A DNA stretch of 17,630 nucleotides from Cytidiella melzeri. Its lineage: Eukaryota; Basidiomycota; Agaricomycetes; Polyporales; Irpicaceae. Location: the NCBI GenBank assembly GCA_022592445.1, contig JABYQR010000593.1:1-17630 (forward strand). Reading direction: 5' to 3'. A program made the position numbers and the translations under genes. Shown here one piece after another: positions 1 to 9,895 of this stretch; within the stretch, counting starts at the first letter, position 1; every line of letters begins with the position of its first letter. Under the pieces are notes generated by a model. The model made no database searches. It was not told the origin of the DNA and saw only the letters and a list, made by a program, of their open reading frames with translations.

Positions 1-2202
1 GTTACTCTTGGCTGCGTTGAGACATACGGGCACGGTTGCGTGTGGTCGTTCTGCCAATCTTCAAGCATGGCTTCCCAGCCGTCAACTTCTTCCGGTGCAT
101 GTTCTCGGACACGAGCGTCGAACGCTTGAAATTCCGCACGCTGTGTTTTCGCCAGCTTGATAGCGTCGAGCAAGCGACGGGCAAGAATATCGCACAACCC
201 AAGTGTCTTCCTCCAGTTTGTATAACCGCAAAGTTGTCCCAGCAATTCGTGCGCGATGCCTGCATCATTTCTTTTGCGCTGTGTGCAGCCTTGTTGAGCC
301 ATGACCAAAGACGCTCGATGCCTTCTCCGTCTGTCTCGGTGGCGCCGTTCGTATAATTCAACAAGAACGGTCCCTGACAGGCATCTTCGTGGGCACGGAG
401 ATGCCCTTTGGGGACTTTGGTGACAACTTGCTTGATGCTAGGGATAGCGAGTCGCATTCCTGCCGGTAGACCAAGCATCCTCGTCCAGAAGAGTTTGAAG
501 TATTGGCAGGCGATGTCGTACGTGATGAGGAGACGGAGCGTGACTCCAAGCAGCGCTGCAACAAGAACGTAGTCTACGTTGCACTGTCTGTGTGACTGTC
601 AGTTTCACTCAGCAGGTAATCGCGGCTCGACGCACCTCTCCCCCCGTTGCAAATCCTCCATCCCGTTTGGCCTCCAGAGTTCATGGCGGCTACAGGCCAC
701 CCCGACAACACCCATTGCGTTTAGCCCCTTTGCCTTCTTCAAGTTTGCCTGCAGCATCGCCTGAAATCCTGCGCAGGTACTCATCTAGTCCATCGGAGGC
801 AGCGTGAGTATGCGTCGGCCATATCAAACAGATACACGTACCTCTTGCTGATTGGCATGCCTCTTGACGTATTCGAGATACCCCTTTTGCTCTACAAAAT
901 ATGCCCATCCATGCGAGAGAGTCACATCCAAGTTATTGCTGTGCCGGTAGCGGTTCTTGAGACGGAAATTACAGTCCACAGCAACTGTCTGCCAGTAGAG
1001 ATAGCTGTGACCCTTCGGGATGTCTCTGAAGTTGTCGGGCAGATTATAACCGGGGTGGGGGCATGCACGGCACTGCACTGCAAGCTTGCCAGGCTTCGTC
1101 GTCGGAATGTCATCCGGCTCATGGCCTTGGCCTGCTCGCATAAGCATGCAGAGATGCCGCCACTCTTGAACTACGGTCGTGAACGACTGCTGTCGATCCT
1201 GGAAGCTTGTGAGGATCTGCGAGGATGTTACAAGGCAAAGCAGACAACGTACGGGAATTCTCTCCAACAGCCACCCATCTGTCGTCATCTCCATAACCTT
1301 GACAAAGTCGTAAATAGTCGTGTTGCCCTGCAAATTCAGCAGATGGAAGAGCTCGAGGAGCTCGATTGTTACGCATGTCTCGGGATTCAATGGAGTGGCG
1401 GGATACCAGGAGGCTCGAAGGAGTTGCTGGTACCCAGCTAGATTGTGACGACATCCGCAGAAGTTGACGGCAACACTATGAAGGCCGTCAGTGTGTAGGA
1501 CAACCAGGGTTTTGATGCTTGGCTTTACACACGGCAACTGCGTGTTATGAGCACCTAGGTGCATAACTAGACCAAGTTTGCGAAGGGACGTCTTCTTGAA
1601 GAAATCGCCGGTCCACTCCTGGAGCCACGTCAGCGGTAAACCGTATAGCGAGTAATCGTAAGCATACCTCTATTCTATGCAGAGGATGCTGCCTGTGGTT
1701 CTCAACACAGCAACAACCGCATAAGAGGGTACCGCCAAAACATTCCCTACATCGCATGACTGCACGTGTCCTGTGGCACATCGGGCAGCAGGAAGAGTCT
1801 TCTACAGTCCCGCGACCTTTCCTGCGAAGTAACTCGCGTAGATACGAGGACCAATATTGCAGCCATGTCAGGAGTGGTGAGTCCTACAGTATTCATCAGC
1901 CAAAATGCCTGCTACTCACGAAAGCTACTTACTGAGTTGGCGTATCTCTTCGCACGTGATGTGGCAAAGACAACAACTCCAACATCGTCTTCAGTGATTT
2001 GTTGCGTTTCAGCTTCTGGTGAAGGATAAGTAGAAGCGGGTGAGTCAGGAGGGAGACTGTCGACCTTGGGCTTCAGGACCCTCTTGTTCAGCTTGATGCG
2101 TCGATTGGCTACGTCGATCTCAACCGTGGAGGCGGTAGCTCTGTTCCTCTCCAATGTGTGGTCGTAGAGCTCGACAGGTTGTGTCTTCTTCCTCTTGGGC
2201 AT
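1..2202 (-). CDS. KDZ (Kyakuja-Dileera-Zisupton) transposase with CxC2-type zinc cluster, 3' end outside window, one frameshift
   Basis: This is a DDE-type DNA transposase expected to excise and insert its element in the nucleus. Hand splicing gives exons 2202-1933, 1883-1668, 1618-842, 784-636 and 587 to the edge; the introns are 48-57 nt and all junctions keep frame. Exon 1 begins MPKRKKTQ, basic and NLS-like. Exon 2 holds the cysteine cluster (CCPMC, RCRECFGG, CGCCCVENH, HPLHRIE) typical of CxC2 domains. Exon 3 has LHSVAVNFCGC and VDCNFRLK; exon 5 has YDIACQY, VPKGHLRAHEDACQ and DGEGIERLWSW. In KDZ transposases the D of DxNFRL, the D of YDIAC and the E of DGEGIE are the likely DDE residues, and all three are present. 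Near 226-232 the frame breaks: the family-like continuation (NWRKTLGL, then DGWEAMLEDW) is in another frame, as if one base were lost from TTT or GG. The original frame meets TAA at 2-4. It lies 170 bp downstream of the dioxygenase-like gene on the same strand. Confidence 0.85.
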
Positions 2203-2272
2203 GGTGGGCAAAATGGTGGAAGAGAGCGACGATAAGCGCTACCGATACAAGGTAACTAGCCACGCGCGTTTT

Positions 2273-2328
2273 CAGTCAACAGAGTCACGTGTGTTTATTT
2301 CAGTCAACGGAGTCACATGCGTTTATTT
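2273..2328. repeat. 28-bp tandem duplication in the dioxygenase-KDZ spacer
   Basis: Two adjacent 28-bp units (2273-2300 and 2301-2328) start CAGTCAAC and end GTTTATTT, with three differences. The first unit contains the E-box CACGTG (about 2285-2290); the second has CACATG there. They lie 70-130 bp upstream of the KDZ start codon and so in its likely promoter. Regulatory meaning is inference. Confidence 0.7.
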
Positions 2329-2372
2329 CACAAAACGGCCTAAGGCAGTAGGGAATTACAGCAAGGTGTACA

Positions 2373-4013
2373 CTAAACAAAAAATCGCTGGCGGTCCTCG
2401 TGCAATTCATGAACCTTTGAGAACTGATTCAAGGCCTTGTCACAGCGAGTATCTCGCCGCTCCAGTTCACGCGTGTGCTTCTCCGGATTTGCAACCAGTG
2501 ATTTCCACGGCTGGAAACCGTACGCAACCCAGCGGAAAAGACCACCTGCAGCGTACTGCGTGAAGGACTGCCTTTGCTGCCAGGCTGAATGGAAACGTTG
2601 CCATGTTTCAGTGTTGCAGAGGGAATCAAAGCAAGGCATCCAGGGGGAAACTCATTACACCTTTATTGGGCATGACCAGATGCCCGCCCTTGCAAGGATC
2701 AAATTGCCAGTGCAGAATATTGGGCAAAGCCCGTTGGCCTTGTTCCCAGAGTCGTATGTTGTACGTGATTGCACGTGGACCAAAGTTGAACGACGCGGCT
2801 GCGAACACGGTGTTAGGATTGGCCGCGTGAGGGTAGTGTGATGCTCTAACAGCGCATCCATATTTTCTGCGTACTCCTCGTATATCTTTGGGAAGTAGAA
2901 TGCAAACACACCTAGTACAATGTAAGCTGAAGCGCAGATGAACAACAAAAATTACACGCACTATTTCCATACCCGAGAACGCGCGTTACGGCGGGTTCTC
3001 CATGAGCTCCCGGATGACTTTGTTGTTGTGTTTTGAATGACAGAGGACGCCTGGCTGCTGCACTCAATGTCAGTAGAACGTTTTGCAGACAGAAAATATG
3101 ACAAACCATTTGACCGCCACCGTATGATAATCCTGCAGCGATAGTCATGAAACGTCCCTGGCGGTCCTGCTTCTTCTTGAAACGGAGATAGTGTTTCGCT
3201 CGGGCCATGCAGCGTTCAACCTCCATGACCACCGATGGCCAAGTCTTGTCACCAGCGGGTGGACCGACCAATACTCCAAACAGGAGATCTTCCGTGTCCA
3301 CGAGCCCCAGTGTGTTTCTGCGGTTGAATCAGCTACGCGACACGTATCAGTTGGCTTTCTTACCTCCCATCCCACTTGACGACTCCGAAGCCTTCGTCTA
3401 TGTAGTCTTGCAGTGTATAGTGCTCTGCGGTCACCTCAAATCGCTTCCCAATAAATCCCGCTCTAGTAAAGGGCAACGCGCGTATGTTGAACTGTGTCTT
3501 GAACACGTACGTGTTCTGATACTGTTTTGACTGGCTAGACCGTATCTTTGGACGAGAGGGATTCTTCTCCTGCTCCTTACGCTTATTTGCACGTCGCTTA
3601 GTGTGCCCCACCTGCTTGCGGGTGCGTGGTAGACTCTGAGGCGGCGATGTAACGGGGGAGGTCGTCGCAGCGGACTGTTGATCATGTATAGGGGGCGGTG
3701 GCAAAGGCGGGGTGTGGGTGCAGGCGTCGAGGATCTTGAAGGTGATGGCGATGGCGTAGGGGACGGCAGCGGCGAACAGAATGGAGAATATATCAGAGGC
3801 CAGTCCTCCGCGTCGTCCTCACGCTGCTCCTCTCTCTGAATCTCCGCTCTCACTGCGTCACGTACCCATGCTTCAATAGAGCGGCCAATCTTGATAGCAT
3901 CTTCCTGTGAGTGGACTTCGTAAGGCAAAAAAACAACCCCAGAGCGAGTCTGGAAGCAAGTTTCAGTTTTCGAACACTGCCACGTAATCTTCGGAACCAC
4001 TCACCTGCCTCAT
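2373..4013 (-). pseudogene. Broken 2-oxoglutarate/Fe(II) dioxygenase-like gene, probably fungal TET/JBP type
   Basis: Proposed exons: 4013-4005, 3949-3364, 3317-3107, 3054-2962 and 2911-2373, with GT-AG introns of 46-55 nt. The nine-base first exon is uncertain. In order there is a Ser/Pro-rich head, a basic linker (HTKRRANKRKEQ), DYIDEGFGVVKWDGR, GLSYGGGQ, FYFPKIYEEYAENMDALL, NTVFAAASFNFGP, FDPCKGGHLVMP, LIPSATLKHGN and SFTQYAAGGLFRWV. The tail (His of TLKHGN, then Arg before SFTQY) fits the distal iron ligand and 2-oxoglutarate-binding Arg of this superfamily. Known fungal TET/JBP enzymes oxidise 5-methylcytosine in DNA and are linked to KDZ transposons, which matches the neighbour. Frame breaks lie near 3710, 2993, 2820, 2760, 2702, 2649 and 2574, each consistent with base loss and mostly in homopolymers. 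The expected HxD site falls between the 2760 and 2702 breaks and cannot be read in any single frame. The TET/JBP assignment is from remembered family motifs; a different fungal double-stranded beta-helix family is possible. Confidence 0.65.
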
Positions 4014-5057
4014 AGCGACCGTAGGCTGCACGACTGTAGAGGTCAAATTACGTGTCAGTTACACGGTAGCAGTACAAGAGGAGGGTGAGAGGTGCAGAAA
4101 AACACAGCGCAGGTAGAGTAGCATGTATAAGAGGACAAAAAACGCGTCAAACGCGTCAAACAGCGCGTCTTCATAGTACCTCGTTAGATCCAGTGTCGAC
4201 AGCAGCGTTTTGACGCGTTTGAAAGAAGGGATAGGGAAGGGTCAAAGGGGCGTAGAAAAAGGAATGAACATACCATGAAGACGGGGAGCCGAAGAATATT
4301 GGGAGCACGCCGAGGGAGGTACGCTACGTGATGGAGGTTGAAGATGAAGTGCAAGGTTAAGCGCGCTTGTCTCATTCGGCGAGCGTGATGTACTTCTGTG
4401 CTCTTCAGCACTCATGCCAATCCCATACAAGCCTGCAGCTTGCAGGTTATCTTGTAAGGACAAATGAGGAAGCTATTGTGGCTCACAGTATGGTAACGTA
4501 TTTTTAATCCCACTTGTTTCTCATCCGTGCGACCTCGCATACAGAATGATAGCTGAAATGTGAATGTTCACGAACATCCATTGTACATGGTCGTCTGACT
4601 ACAGTGTGCGATATTATGGTATCCACAAACACTGTAGATTGCATCGAATGAGTCTCAAATTCGGTAGTACTGCCCTGTTCCCAATGCTCGACATTGGTCG
4701 CAGATAACTCAGGCAAAGGCAAAACTTTCGCACGACACTCTGACTCCCGGTTGAGTTACAGTGCATTAAACTAAGAGATCTGCGTCTAAACAGACACCTA
4801 GCATAGAATGTCAGCTGAAAACCATAGCGCATTGTTGTTAGCTCGGTTTATAGAGATATGCATTATCACAGTACAGCCGCGGTACTCTGAACATACCCCG
4901 ACTTCCTTTTTGAGCAATACCATTACCTTATTTGGGTGTTTTCAGGTTAGGGTTAGCCACTTAAACTGACATAAAATCAAGCGAACAACATTTCTCATTC
5001 AACAAAAAAACAGGTACAGGGCGATAGCGACGACAACAAAAAAGCAACAACGACGAT
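4014..5057. other. Intergenic region of about 1 kb
   Basis: I see no convincing gene on either strand. It holds the ACGCGT/inverted-repeat cluster at 4137-4222, a weak direct repeat (AGAATGATAGCTGAAA near 4542 and AGAATGTCAGCTGAAA near 4805), and AT-richer DNA towards 5000. It should contain the promoter of the dioxygenase-like gene on one side and the 3' flank of the viroplasmin-domain gene on the other. Confidence 0.5.
4137..4222. promoter_or_regulatory. Cluster of ACGCGT boxes within a 14-bp inverted repeat
   Basis: ACGCGT occurs at 4142-4147, 4151-4156 and 4213-4218. Arms 4147-4160 (TCAAACGCGTCAAA) and 4209-4222 are exact reverse complements with a 48-bp loop; the first box adds a direct repeat of ACGCGTCAA. 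ACGCGT is the MluI cell-cycle box bound by MBF (Mbp1/Swi6) at G1/S genes in yeasts. The cluster is 125-210 bp upstream of the dioxygenase-like ATG at 4013. Function as a promoter element is inference. Confidence 0.45.
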
Positions 5058-6801
5058 TCAGAACAACAGAGTGCGACTATCTGGAACGGTCACAAGGGTC
5101 AGCCACTGGACGATCCCATCGCGTTCAGCAGCAAGCCACGCTTGCATCGCTGACTGATACATCAGATACCCCCTCCACAGAGCACCTGTAATGCCAACAA
5201 CACTGGGGCCAGCAAACAACCTGTAGCAAGATAAGCTCTACTTCAAAGCACCAAAGCCAAAGCGACGTACCACAGCGAATACACCCCCGGAAAAAGACCA
5301 CGGAAAACAACAGTGTACCCACGAGAAGGACAAACATCACTCTGAAGATACCAGTAAGCCGCCGGCCGCAGCGGCACAACGTCCTCAGCGACACGGCGAT
5401 CAGGATAAGGTCTGCCACGCTCTACACGACAGTGACCGCCCTCTGACACAACCTCCTCCCACATGACACGTGCAACGTAAGGATCCTCGAAGCCTTGATA
5501 GATAGCCAACGGACACGAGGAGCAATGCTCACGAGCTTCCTGCCTAGTCCACAATGAGCAGCGACAAGACTCAACAACGATGCACGTACCAACTCTCATA
5601 CAGCCCTGGTTGCCAACCCCACGCGATCACAAAGTACTGATAGCCACTGTGCTCCGACGACGCGAGCGGAATGCTGGGTGAGGGGAGGAGAAGCGACCGC
5701 CATGCGTTCCCTGCAACCACAAACGTTAGCGAGTATCATTCAGCTGGGAAGTAGACACACCATCGACTCTACTGCCCTTGGGGCTTACAGTAGACGGCCC
5801 TGCATCGGAGGGGTGGAGGACGGAAGAGGAGCTGGGGGCAGGACAGGGAGTATGAAGTGAGGGGAAGAGAAAGGAAGATGGGCGACGGGGAGACTCAGCG
5901 AAGGGGTATATATATGCTGGGGCACGGGTACTCTCGGCGAACTCTTGTAAATCCCCGATGGCTTCTTGATCGTCGCTACTTGATGAACGCCCGGAGCTGG
6001 CAACCGTCCTCGGACTTTGGCTACTAGGCCCCTCTTGCCGAAGTGGCGTGGCATCAATGGAATGCGCTGATCGCGTTCCCTGCGTGCGACGCTGAGGCGT
6101 ACGCGCAAAGGGAGCATGAGAGCTCCGTCGCAACGACAACGCGGGTTCACTCCGTTGCTGGTCTGATGGCTGCTCTGAGGTCTCACTTGATATAGAATCG
6201 CTCAAACTGCTGCGCTGCGGTCGCATCCAACGGCTGGGACTGCCCATCTCCTCGTAGCTTAGAGCCAGCGAGTTGGTGCTCAGTCGATCCATGGAATTTA
6301 CCAAAGGGGTCAGTGATGAAACCGACGTATATGCGTCACTCGTTTGCATGCCTACCAAACGCAGCTGCGCCGTTTGAACACCAACCAAAACCCACAAATT
6401 GCGTCGTGCAGACGATGTACTGGACAAGGTGGCAGTAGGAGTGATGACGCGTCTTGGAACTCTCGAGTTTGAAGTGCGATGATGTGTTCGCGGCGGTGTG
6501 GGCTGGGGCGTGACGGGTGGCACCACATGTGGACGCGGCGGTGTAAACTGAGGTGTGGCGGGTGACACCACATGAGGATGCGACAAAGAACGAGGAGGAG
6601 ACGCTGAGTTTACATTAGCTATCTGCACAGACAGAACACAGCACACGTACCGGGAAGAAATAGTGTACCATCCTCTGCCACGTCAAGGCAAAAGCTCGTC
6701 GGATAATCATCCTCCGAGTCAGATACTACCACACAGCTGCTGTCCTCCTCGTCTGACGAGGACGAGTCCGACTCCTCTTCAATCTTTTTGAGAGCTTGCA
6801 T
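5058..6801 (-). CDS. Protein with disordered Ser/Pro-rich N-terminus and two viroplasmin/RNase H1-N-like domains
   Basis: Five exons (6801-6651, 6603-5761, 5710-5590, 5543-5271, 5220-5058) splice through four GT-AG introns of 46-50 nt into 516 codons plus stop, with no frame break. The N-terminus is acidic (EEESDSSSSDEEDSS). Exon 2 (about residues 51-331) is low-complexity Ser/Pro/Arg with a short repeat (HVVSPATPQFTPPRP, HVVPPVTPQPTPPRT). The C-terminus has two copies of the small fold found at the N-terminus of eukaryotic RNase H1 and in viroplasmin: YQYFVIAWGWQPGLYESW joined to YQGFEDPYVARVMW, then YTVVFRGLFPGVYSLW joined to GYLMYQSAMQAWLAA. In each copy an intron interrupts the codon of the conserved Trp (YESW, YSLW), which supports the splicing and suggests domain duplication. 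In RNase H1 this domain binds RNA:DNA hybrids; here no RNase H catalytic domain follows. The role is unknown, perhaps nucleic-acid binding. Confidence 0.75.
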
Positions 6802-7224
6802 TGCGCGACATACGGTGGGGAGGTGGTGAGACAATGGTGCGAGTCGAGGGCGAGGTAGCAGAGAGGAAGGTGAGGTGACATGTCAGACAGTGGGAACGGT
6901 CAATAAGCAAGACGGTAGACATTGCGTAGCGGACATTGCTGATTTTGATCGGAGTTCCAAGCGCCGAGGCTTGCCCGAGCCATTTAGATTCGGATCGGTT
7001 CAGACTGTTGGCGCTACAAAACGGAGCGTAAGCGACGGATGCATTAACAAGGGCCAACTAAGCAAAGCAGGTACACTAGAGAATTATACACAGGTGAATA
7101 CTACGGTCAAAGGATTGAACATCAACTATGTGACAGGCGAGTTAATCAGTGGAACACTGAGGAAAATAAAAGGATATAGTGTATCTGATACTTGAGTTGG
7201 GGCAGCGCCGGACAACAGCGATTA
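6802..7224. other. Intergenic spacer
   Basis: This 423-bp spacer lies between two minus-strand genes and should carry the promoter of the viroplasmin-domain gene and the 3' flank of the next gene. A plus-strand open frame of 106 codons runs through it but starts at a non-ATG codon and has no recognisable motif. I see no other structure. Confidence 0.4.
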
Positions 7225-9472
7225 TCATCGTGCTCGCTTTCGCGAGCCTTTGTCAGGCTTGGAAGCGGTGCGCTTGCGCGAGACAGAGGCGTCGGTGTAG
7301 TTGATGTCGTGCAGCAGAACCCACGTGATATCCTGGACAAGAACTGACCAATCGGCGCGAAGGGAATCCTCGCCGTGCTCGAATATGGCACGACCGACCC
7401 ACATAAGCCCAGCCAGAAAGAGGAAGACACCATTCCGACCTGGCTTGATAATCTCGCACCAGTCGGAGGGGTCCGATTCTTCAGGTCGCGCACGGCCATC
7501 ATCTCCCCGAACGTCCGGCTGAACGGCCCACCACCAACCAATCAGCTCGTCGAGGAATTCGCGGTGCGAAGGGAGCTCCGGTCCATGAACTGGCCGGCCT
7601 TTCTTGAACCACGTCTTGTACACGTCGGGTCGCGCGTCGTGCGGTATGATATTGCCATTTGGGTCGGCAAAGCACGAAGCCACCTGCTGCTTGACGAATG
7701 CGGCCACACATTCTCCCCATTCCAAACAATAATCTGCACTTGTGAGCGGCTCAAATGCCTTGAGCAACACCGGCGGGCAAAGCTGCTGTGTCAGGGTGAG
7801 ATAAGACGACGCCGACGCGGCTGAGCGGTGCGCGTGTGTGTACAGACGACCACGCGAGCCTTGAGGGACAGTGGGCTCAGGCTGAGAGGGAGCGCCACTA
7901 GAGGACACCTGCGTGGCTATCGGAGCAGGTACTGGTGGCGACGTAGATGCAACCGGTACTGCCGACACAGCCGCAGGTACAGGCTGTGATGGCGGGGGAG
8001 GCTGTGGCGTCACAGACCAAGATGGGAGAGTGAGCTCTGCTGGCGTGGCAGACGGCCGGGACGGTAATTGCTGTGCTGGCGTCGCCGGTGACAAAAACTG
8101 GACCGGTTCTGCTGGCGTTCCGAGCCTTGATGATGCGGAGGCCTGTGTAGCTGACGGTGTAGAGTGCGAAGGAGGTGTTGCTGGATGCGACGAGGATGTA
8201 GGGGTGGGCGGCTGGGACATCTCGGGCTCTGGCTGTTCAAGATCTCCAGCTGGATCTGAACCAGCTGTAGGCGCTTCCGCGGCGGCAGGGCTCGGCTGCC
8301 TGGACGGGCCCGAGGGGCTGCCCTGCCTGGACGAATCTGAGGGGCTCAACGCACGACGACTGCGTTCCTCTGCAGAAAATGCTGCCGCTGCAAACTTGAT
8401 CATGGACGCTTCCACAACGTCGAATGAAGCCCGATCGTACTGCGGCCAGTTGAGAGGATTGAAGCCATTGGTGACGCCGTGATGAAAGCTGTAAATGTGA
8501 GCTCAAGCAACGTTCGGGCAGACAATACCGCACACCTTCGCATGCCAATTCGCCCCTGGTCTGAAGGAATCGGGCCTGCCAGCAAAATCGAAATCACCAT
8601 GCCTGTTCGCTCAGCCAATCCCTCTGTGATAGCCTTCAAAAACGGCGCCACGTTCGTGAGGGATCTGAGCAACGAAGTAATTAGATGAGAGCGGCAACAG
8701 AACAGGTCTACATACTGGTCATATTCTTCTAATGTGATCGGTGCTGCTTGGTCCCGGTTGGCTGCGGCGAGGCGTTGCTGAAAGTCAGCTTCTGCCTGAT
8801 CATGGACGCGTTGCCTCTCCTCGGGGGATTCTTTGTCCCAAAATTCTTTCACAACCTGCTGCCGAATGGTGAGCTGGTGGGGCTTCAGTGCTCCACGCTC
8901 GGCTGCTTCGCGACAGGCTGCGTTCCAGCGCTCGTTAAAAGTTTCCAACATCCGCGACTCGTAGTAGAGTGTCTGGTAGTACTGGAAGGGAGCAACGCGC
9001 CGCACATGGTCCGTATTAGTCTTTGCAACATGCTGGAAAAGACGCTTCGCCTCGTCTTTCATGGAAGCGTCTGTTAGCCTTCGATAGTGGTGGTGAAACC
9101 ACAGCATTAATTTCTGCGCACAGATGTCAGTATAGTAAGGTGTTTGGCTTTGGTACGCACCCCTCGCAAGGTCGTGTAATATTCGACCTTGTTTTTCGCC
9201 TCCTCCGGTTAAAGGCCTGCAGTACCGGGCACTTTCTCCTCAGCGACCGCTTCTGGACCATCAAGCTCCTCGTGCTCGCCCTCGACGTCACTCGACAAGG
9301 CTAAATTGTAGCCAAATCGAAGAATCCACCGGGTGGTGAGCGTGTCGTAGAATTGCGTCGCTTTCCCGTTTTGCGTGGCACTCTCCCAGTCGGTTTTGAA
9401 AGATTCGAGCCATTTGGTTTTGCCCGGAGGCACCCAGCTTTTGCGTCCACGAGTCTTCTTTGTTGTCGACAT
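7225..9472 (-). CDS. Agaricomycete-type protein of unknown function, 700 codons, with one in-frame TAA
   Basis: Exons 9472-9161, 9113-8716, 8664-8536 and 8488-7225 join through introns of 47-51 nt into 701 codons including the stop, without frameshift. The start is MSTTKKTRGRKSWVPPG, followed by KATQFYDTLTTRWILRFGY, then KLMLWFHHHYRR, RQQVVKEFWDKE, GPIPSDQGRIGMRSFHHG and FNPLNWPQYDRASF. A Pro/Ser/Ala-rich linker (exon 4, about residues 305-480) leads to a Trp-rich tail (ELIGWWWAVQPDVR, NGVFLFLAGLMWVG, WVLLHDINY) and a basic end (KGSRKRAR) that could be a nuclear signal. I recall this order (charged N-terminus, GPIP/GVR-type motif, linker, Trp-rich tail) from multi-copy agaricomycete hypothetical proteins; no biochemical role is known to me. 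Codon 88 is TAA (9211-9209). It could be a nonsense change (for example CAA to TAA) or be removed by a weak in-frame 45-nt intron (9247-9203, donor GTCGCT). Confidence 0.65.
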
Positions 9473-9895
9473 CTAACACACCAGGCGGAGAGAGCAAAGA
9501 AGGGCGGGACCAGCCTCGACAGTGGCGGAAGACAGAAGAGAGGCAAGTAGCGCTGATGTTGAGATTGAGCCCGACATCAGTGCGCGTGAGCGCTACGGGC
9601 AGACGCATTCGGTAGGGCGCTCCGTCCAACAGCGCCGTCTCCAACCACTCATCCCGACGCCCCGCTTTCGCAAGCGATGAGCAGCAATTGGCTATTGCTA
9701 CATACCTATTTCAGCCATCTCTTGCGTCAGATTTGCGATGTGGAAGCTATTTCAAGCGCAAATAACATTGCCGCCCAAATTGATGGCAACCTACCTCTTT
9801 TGATCGAGTGGCCGCAGGTAAAAGCATCCAGAAATGGTCAGTATGCCTGCGAGGAGTTCCTAGCAGCCTTTTTATAATACAGCCAGTACTAGTAG
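9473..9895. other. Intergenic region, possibly with a small open frame
   Basis: This should contain the promoter of the gene starting at 9472. A plus-strand frame of 66 codons from an ATG at 9677 to 9877 (MSSNWLLLHTYFSHLLRQ) is open but matches no family I know, and its length is within chance. The right end is AT-rich and passes into the truncated transposase. Confidence 0.3.

Noticed and set aside
845..1441. 198-codon plus-strand frame
   Set aside because: It is antisense to KDZ exon 3, whose motifs are clear on the minus strand.
4947..4956. TTAGGGTTAG, telomere-like
   Set aside because: Fewer than two full units in ordinary sequence; expected by chance and no subtelomeric array nearby.
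5058..6801. Integrated caulimovirus-like gene because of the viroplasmin-type domains
   Set aside because: The gene has four fungal-type introns and no other viral gene nearby; this small domain is widespread in fungal and RNase H1 proteins.
6875..7195. 106-codon plus-strand frame in an intergenic spacer
   Set aside because: It has no ATG at its start and no recognisable motif; likely chance.
9677..9877. 66-codon plus-strand frame starting at an ATG
   Set aside because: Short, unrecognised and unsupported by context; mentioned only in the intergenic entry.
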